Shown here: piece by piece, positions 21,641 through 27,793 of the stretch
How the letters are laid out: every line of letters begins with the position of its first letter
Numbering within the stretch: the first letter of the stretch is position 1
NCBI GenBank assembly: GCA_049999725.1
Contig: JBNGIS010020603.1
Location: 1-27,793, forward strand
Source: Haplomitrium mnioides
Lineage: Eukaryota > Marchantiophyta > Haplomitriopsida > Calobryales
Reading direction: 5' to 3'
Length of the DNA: 27,793 nt
The notes under the pieces: generated by a model
Databases searched by the model: none
What the model was told of the DNA's origin: nothing
The model's input: the letters and a program-made list of their open reading frames with translations, nothing else
Position numbers and translations under genes: made by a program

Positions 21641-23562
21641 CTCCTATCCATCTAAGTTGTAACTGGGATGGACAGTTTATAGGCCTTCCCTCCTTCATTG
21701 TACCATAGGAAAAATACACCTTACTGTCTTAGGTTCCAACTTCATACAAAGTGTTGCAAGAAACAAGACATGTGTGTTGGAGCCAAAACTCATAGATGCT
21801 TCGCTTAAGGTTGAGTTTCTATAGCTACCAAGGTGTCAACCCTCAAACTACTTTTGTGGTGCTAACTTTCTTCAGCTGTAGCTATTGCCACTACCCAAAA
21901 CTTGTCCATTAGGGCGACATATGTAAACATGCTCCAACTTGCATTGTCATATTCAGTCATATTGCCACACCATTGTGGTTTGGAAACTCATGAGCAATTA
22001 TTTATGTTCTTACGTCTTTCTTTGCAAGAAAATATTAGAACTCGTGCCATCACTCCTAAATATGTTGGACTCCATTGTTAAATCCATCCTCCATCTCAAC
22101 AAGACATGTCTAAAACATTGTAAACATCTCATCCTTGTTGTGCATGAAGTAGACAAAAGCAAGTCTTTGATTTATCATATGTGAGCGCTACAAAATATCT
22201 ATAGCCAGATATTGAAGATGTCTTTATAGGTCCACATATGTTGTTTTAGATTGATTCCAACAAATTGGATGCCCTCCATTAAGAGGTTTCCTTCTTGACT
22301 GTAGATTTTGTGTGGCCTTTCCTTCACACATCCTTCACAGAAGTCAAGTGAGGTAGATTTCTCAAAAGCTTCTTTCCATAATGTCAACACCGCCTTCCTT
22401 GCCAAGCTTATCCAAGAATTTATAGTTTATACGAGTCAGTATTGATTACCAAGCAAGTCTTGGTAAGTGTATTCATTGGCACAAGTTCTTTGTGATTTCA
22501 GACTCATAAAGAACTTCCTCCAATATGTGGTGGCGCTCTTCCCTCCCACTACTTTAATAATGAGATGCATAATTCTGTTGCAATTGCAAGTAATCCAGAG
22601 TTGTTCTTGATTTTTGATAACTTTGGAATCATCTATGATAAGATCTCTTAATCGTATCTTCCTTGATGACTTGTGACTGGATGCACGAGGTATGATGCAT
22701 TTTGGTTATCCACATCTTCAAGATAGGTACAATAATCCTCGCCTTGAGATGATTCATGTCCAACAACTGCCATACTAGAGGTAACCGTGGCCTTTAATTC
22801 CTCTTTCTTTGGCACTTCTCTTTTCTTGATGTTAGCTAGTTCTTCTTATAAGTTATGGACAAATGTCTAACTTTCTTGCAATATTGATAGGTCATTGTCT
22901 TTGTTGGTGTCTTTCCTTTCTTGTCTATTTTGGTAATAAAAGAATTATCATCAATCTTCTATTTGTTATGTCGCTTCTGCTTCTCACTAAGCAAGCAACA
23001 TACAAAAAATTCCAGATCTAAATTAGTCTCTTTTGCCTTCGTTGTCATGACCAAAGTACCATATTCATCACAAAAGCTTGCAAGCAAAACAAAGATCATG
23101 TCCCTTTCCACAATTTGTGATCCAAGTGCTTGAAGTTGCCTAGCCAAGGACTTTACCTTCATCACATGCTTAGTGATGGTCGAGTTTTCCTTCATTTGCA
23201 TTGTGAAAATTTGCTTTATTAGGTAAATTCAAATCATGGTCCCTTTGTCTTCATAATTATTAGAGACCATCATCCAAGTTTCATGAGCATTCTTGCAATT
23301 TCTACCAATTGCAAGAGATGATCTTCTACCAATTCCAAGAGATAATCTTCAAGACTCAAGTTAATTGATGCTAAAACCCTTGCTCAGCCCTTGTCAAAAG
23401 TTTTTTCTCTCTTTTAATATCATCTCTAGACATTTTTTGAGAGATCAATTTATTAGTTTGTGGATCCTTAGTAACTCCCCATAGGTCTTGCTTCACCAAG
23501 AACATCTTCATCTTCAATTTCCAAATATGAAATTCATCCTCTCCAAATTTTTGGATCATGCT
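21640..23562 (-). pseudogene. Ty1/copia retrotransposon remnant (gag to integrase C-terminus)
   Basis: Read on the minus strand, the pieces appear in the correct order. Gag N-terminus: FGEDEFHIWKLKMKMFL and DLWGV (23371-23559). Gag middle: AHETWMMVSNNYEDKGT (about 23237-23300) and the 22959-23201 block with HVMKVKSLARQLQALG and FVLLASF. Pre-integrase zinc-finger end: FCEGCVKERPHK (about 22306-22345). Integrase core start: GPIKTSSISGYRYF (about 22170-22232). Integrase end: PNHNGVA (21962-21982) and FWVVAIATA (about 21875-21903). The post-integrase segment KAYKLSIPVTT lies at about 21656-21690. These match Pfam UBN2/DUF4219, gag_pre-integrs and rve families from memory. The frame changes and stop codons are many, so it is dead. 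No reverse transcriptase, RNase H or LTR was found. Confidence 0.75.
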
Positions 23563-24000
23563 TCTATTGCCACACTCAACGCATGAGCCTATAGCCCAAT
23601 GGAAAGTAAGATTTAATATCCATGTTTAGAGTTGAGGACGTTGGCATTCAGAGAGAGAAGCACAAATCGTGTTTATAAATGGAGACTCAAAATCATACAA
23701 TGCCTTCACCCGAAGTCATGATTGTCAGAACAAGCAGAAAAAGAGCTTGCAGTCATTGCAATCTTGTAATCTTCTCTCCAATATGAGTGCAACATGGAAA
23801 CACAAATAATAGCTTTGTTTGTTTGTTGAAGATCCCAAATATGGGAACTAGAGGGAAGTTTTTTTTTTTTTTCGAAGGGAGGGGGGGGGGAGCGGTTTAG
23901 GGTTATGTTGTCATAGTATAGTGGTGAGTGATATCTTTTGGGCTCTATAGCAATGGGATCATGATTTGCCATTTAGGTACCAACATCGGATCTTAACTTT
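23563..24000. other. Presumed leader side of the copia remnant, with a T/G homopolymer
   Basis: Upstream of gag on the minus strand, where a 5' LTR and primer-binding site would lie. I did not find a TGGTATCAGAGC-like site. A run of T followed by a G run lies at 23861-23891. A frame on the minus strand (23706-23972) contains Pro and Lys runs from these homopolymers and is not convincing. Confidence 0.4.
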
Positions 24001-24900
24001 TGGGGCTAGAATCCAGGCTAACTTTCGGGCTAGCTCTACTAGTCGGGTCAACATGTTAGAATTGATCGTCAAACATTACCCTCTCTAGGAAAGGTAAGAA
24101 TAATCACCAACAGACGTTTGCGATTCAGGATAGAACGCAAATAAGTGAATGACACTACTAGTGGGGAGCTATAGACATTGGACATTTGCTTTGCAGTGAC
24201 AAAAACATTGACTAGGGTAGGGGTAATTCTCTCTTTTGACATCAACAAAGTCAAGATAGACAAAAGGCTATGGATAGGGTTCTTTATTAGTAATCAACTA
24301 GGTCTCTATGCGCTCAAGAATCTTCAAGAAATTAGAAATATAGGTGGACAATATACGCACATTTCTCTTTGCAAACTTCAGGTCTCAATGGAACTTAAAG
24401 TCGGAACCACATGTACAACTTCATGTTCATGTGGTTGATGTCATATACTATATCAAAGAGACTTCTAATGCTAAGAACAAAATCTACTGTTTAGTCATCA
24501 AAGATAGGGCGGGTTCAATAATGGTTTTTACAACATGCGGAGCTCTAAAGTCATGCACCAAAGACAAGGGATCTAGAGTTGGGACAGAAATCCTACAAAG
24601 TTTGACCATGTACAAGAAAGGGTTCTTAATTGATTGGGATGACTCTTGCAATTAGTTCTAATAACAAACGTAGGCTAAATGTCAAGTGATACTACACAAG
24701 AACTTCTAGCATCATTGGGGGTAAGTAAGGCTTTACAGTTGGGGCACATCTAAGGTCGACATATGTTCTAATAGCAAAGAGATGGTTTGACATTGACTTT
24801 AGAGTTTTGGGAGCAGGCACAGATCACATGTATCCTAAGATGGTTAAGGTCTCCAACTTATACCCTAGAATCGGATGTTGAAGCTAAGGAGACACGTTGG
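24001..24900. other. Purine-biased region, no gene recognised
   Basis: Two overlapping plus-strand frames of 86 and 103 codons (24178-24438, 24344-24655) have no motif I recognise. Probably old repeat sequence. Confidence 0.35.
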
Positions 24901-24910
24901 CGATCAACTC

Positions 24911-25653
24911 TAATGTCAGCTGTATGTTTTGTCAAAAGACCACGGTTAAGCTACCCCTTTGAATAATGGTGTTGGACACGAGAGACCTATTGAATAAAGG
25001 AAAAAATCAGATAACCACATAATCAAAGTTAAGAGTTTTAAAGTCACGGGAGGCGGGCACTTCCAAAGGTAAACAGAGAATAGGAAGGAAAAGATTGAGG
25101 TTCTTACATCAAGAGAAATTCTAGCATCACATCATGTAGAAAGTTGAAATTGATGACATCAGCTATACCTTTATATCTAAACGTGATGATCAAACTACTT
25201 ATTGAAAATGTCGTTGAACAGTGGGAGACCTATTGGATATATGTATGGACTTAAGGATAAAATGATGAACTAGTAGGTCACGGAAAAAGCAGATTAAGCA
25301 AGGTAGGATGGAAACCTTCGAAGTCAAACGAGATATGAAGAGCCAACAATGGTTCTTATAGCAAGGGAAGAAATTTTAGCATTTGGGTGGGCACTTACAA
25401 AATCAAGAAAACAAACGACCCAATAGAGGTTCTTGCAGCAAGAGAAGATAATCCAACAATCAGCTTTGACAAAGTTAATATTGGGCAAGGGAACATAGAA
25501 AACCCAAAAGTGGTTCTTATGGTGAGAGGAGTTCTACCTTTGGCTCAAGATAAAGGTCAGACTTGCTGACATTAAGATGTACAATATGTTCAAACATGAC
25601 GGTTAGACTACCTTGTTGAAAGGCGACGTTGGGCAGCAGAGCACCCAATGGAC
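24911..25653 (+). repeat. Degenerate repeat, three diverged units
   Basis: Three blocks align by eye. The starts are near 24911, 25155 and 25567, each reading roughly GAYRTCAGCTRTAYNTTTNT, then a GTTAAACTACCTTGTTGAA-like segment, a GCGTTGGRCAGTGG-like segment and GAGACCTATTGGA. The steps are about 244 and 412 bp. A second phrase, GGTTCTTAYAGCAAGAGAAG, recurs at about 25099, 25350, 25428 and 25512 in the same region. Confidence 0.55.
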
Positions 25654-25659
25654 AATGAC

Positions 25660-27175
25660 GAGGACCTTTGGAAGAGAGAACAAACCGTAAGCTCAAAAGA
25701 TGAAGAACAAACATCTATGACAATACCAAACACGACATTCTAAACATTGTGGATCAACTATGGATCAAAACTATATATTACACAAAGGCCAACAATGGAA
25801 TTGTGAATTCCAAGTACCAACAATAGGCAATTGAAACCTAACTTCCGATTATGAGAGTACTTATAGCAAAAAAAGACACGAGAAGAAAGAATAGATAACT
25901 AGACCAATCTTTAATGACAAGTTTTGAATGCAAGGTCAACAGTGAGAGTATGACAATGTGAACACAAGCGGGTACAATCAAAACTTATAAGGGATAAAGG
26001 GCATAAGAATATGGACTAAGAGTCAAATGCTAAAGGTTATGGTTTCAAGACGAAGGGGTACACGAAAAGAGGTCGATTATGGATGTGCATTATGACTTTG
26101 GGAAGATCGGGCTATAGAGAACCACAAACTCAAACATGTAGTGCAAGATAGAAGAGAATCTAAACTCATTATTCTAACATCAACAAAGTGATAGGATGAA
26201 GACCCTACCAAACTTGAATACCAACCAAGGGAAGCAATATTAGATCAAAGACAACTATCATTTGATAATGCAAAACAGACTAGTCTTGAGAGCAATTGCA
26301 CTTTATTCATGTAGTGTTTAGATCACCAAATCTAGACGCAATTCACCAATGAACATGGAGGGCTACTTTGTATACAATTCATTGATCAAGACCAAATTCT
26401 GTTCTACAACCTAAAGTAGACTATTAAGGGTGTGCTATATTCTATGCTCAAAAGTTAAAGTCATTATGTTGGTTCAACTTCGGCTAGAATCACAAATACA
26501 CAACCCAAAAATGGAGAAAGACTAATGAACCGAAAAAAAAATACATAGGCAAATTGCAAGGCAAACTTCTTTTCCCAAATTTAGTCCTTTATTTCTCTTC
26601 CTTGGCTCATTCCATGATTACACACACAAAACAAGTAGATATATAGTGGAACATGTGGACAAAAGGTAGACCATTATTTCTAATTGTGGTCTTTTGTTTT
26701 TGAGCCTCAATGTTAGACATTCATGAATAGATAATTACAACAAAAAATAAAAATAAAAATTCACAAGGATATCAACCTACACAAAGTGGATAGAGATATA
26801 CACAACTCACACTAGCACAAACATCAAACAAGCACACATAAGAACAAATGAATACATTACAACTAGCTCATAATGGAAATCACATTCGAGGGCCGATTTG
26901 CAAATGAGTTGACGCACTTTGACAACACAAACCCTCCTTATTTCATATGTGAAAGAGGTCCTTATTCTAGCTATTCCTCAACTCAAATTGGATTCTAGAG
27001 TTACGATTCTTTCCACGAAGTTACATTCCACCTACCATTTCTTCTTTGGGGATTTTTTAAGATTTCGAGTGCAAATTCATGCAAATTTTTAACAGTCAAC
27101 ATTGCATTTTGAATTTGATTTCCATCTTCTTAACACCCAACAAATATAGCTAAAACACCTTTTTTTCATTTTGTC
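25660..27175. other. Intergenic, nothing recognised
   Basis: AT-rich, A-biased on the plus strand, no ORF above 60 codons with a recognisable domain. Probably decayed transposon sequence. Confidence 0.4.
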
Positions 27176-27793
27176 GCTCCCCTGTTCCAGGCCTTAACCT
27201 TCTCAGTCACGTCTTTGGAGGTAGGGGAGGACAGATTACGAGCTTTCAAGTTCTTTTCTGAAATGGCCCCTTACTAGTTATCGCTTTCAGGCCTTAAGGA
27301 CTCTCCCTTTTCTTACAGGCTTGATGTTCACCACTCACTCTTCTTTAGTTTGCACTCAACTCATTCATTCAGAACCCCAATCCATATTCATCATGCCCAG
27401 CATTCGTGTAATTCTTTCCATATATTCCAAAGGTCCAAACTTGGGACCCTGCCACCTTATTTGTGCTTGGGGCAAAATGGGTGCTGGTGACCTGCACCAC
27501 TTGAACAATACAACAAGGCTGGACTCCCCCTCTCAGGGTTGTCACAGAGCTGAAACAGATTATCCTAACTATCCTAATGTGATCTAATTCCTAACTATGC
27601 AACAAGATCAAGAACAGAGAGCATTCACCCCCAGCATACCAGAATTGTGTCGAGGGATTGGACTCTCCCTCCAAGGATGTTTCCAGGGTCTGTTCAAATA
27701 TCCCGATGCCTTCTGTCAGCCCCCTCCTTCCGGTCTTGTCCTCCGAACACCGCTCTTCGGAAGGAAAAGGCTGACTTTTACGGGTTTCAGGTT
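27176..27793. other. GC-richer block at the right end, unidentified
   Basis: From about 27176 the composition becomes clearly richer in C and G, with CCCCCTC-type words, and continues to the window edge. An 88-codon plus-strand frame (27321-27587) shows no domain. It could be an LTR or another inserted element cut by the window edge. Confidence 0.4.

Noticed and set aside
23706-23972. 88-codon minus-strand ORF with PPPP and KKKK
   Set aside because: The runs come from G and T homopolymers; no domain, and it lies where a retrotransposon leader is expected.

Overview
The window looks like nuclear DNA of a land plant. It is AT-rich, has a 15-exon gene with plant-style introns, one satellite array, and decayed Ty1/copia retrotransposon sequence. 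The lineage cannot be fixed from sequence alone. The expressed-looking gene fits a non-flowering plant (fern or gymnosperm) as well as any other, and that is only an impression.

Left, 1-4560: a decayed accessory unit. On the minus strand one reading frame runs from 1565 to 336 with two in-frame stops (a Ser-rich protein whose C-terminal part has a VCxxAF-like segment). On the plus strand lies a broken gene (about 2665-3934) with the two hallmark motifs of a bacterial-type N4-cytosine/N6-adenine DNA methyltransferase: a degenerate motif IV (DISYG) followed by motif I (DLCSGSG). It is bracketed by two minisatellites, of 24 bp (about 2296-2608) and 37 bp (about 4060-4520) period. Both are built on the same CG-containing palindromic core, GTCYAWGCRCGCWTRGAC. 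This is the most unusual part of the window and may be the remains of an undescribed mobile element.

Middle, 4888-13199: a satellite of about 56 monomers of roughly 148 bp. Its right half shows higher-order structure, with a block of about 1.77 kb (12 monomers). It is interrupted by a 10-N assembly gap at 13029-13038.

13641-19662: a complete malonyl-CoA synthetase gene (AAE13 type), 15 exons and 569 codons. I could join it in frame with all core adenylate-forming motifs intact. Fourteen introns follow; thirteen are GT-AG and one (intron 4) is a U12-type AT-AA intron with a near-perfect 5' site and branch site. Its start codon is only about 440 bp from the satellite edge.

Right, 19663-27793: gene-poor. 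It holds a minus-strand Ty1/copia remnant (gag, pre-integrase and integrase pieces in the right order, 21.64-23.56 kb), a degenerate dispersed/tandem repeat at 24.9-25.7 kb, and from about 27.18 kb a block with visibly higher GC that has no recognisable gene.
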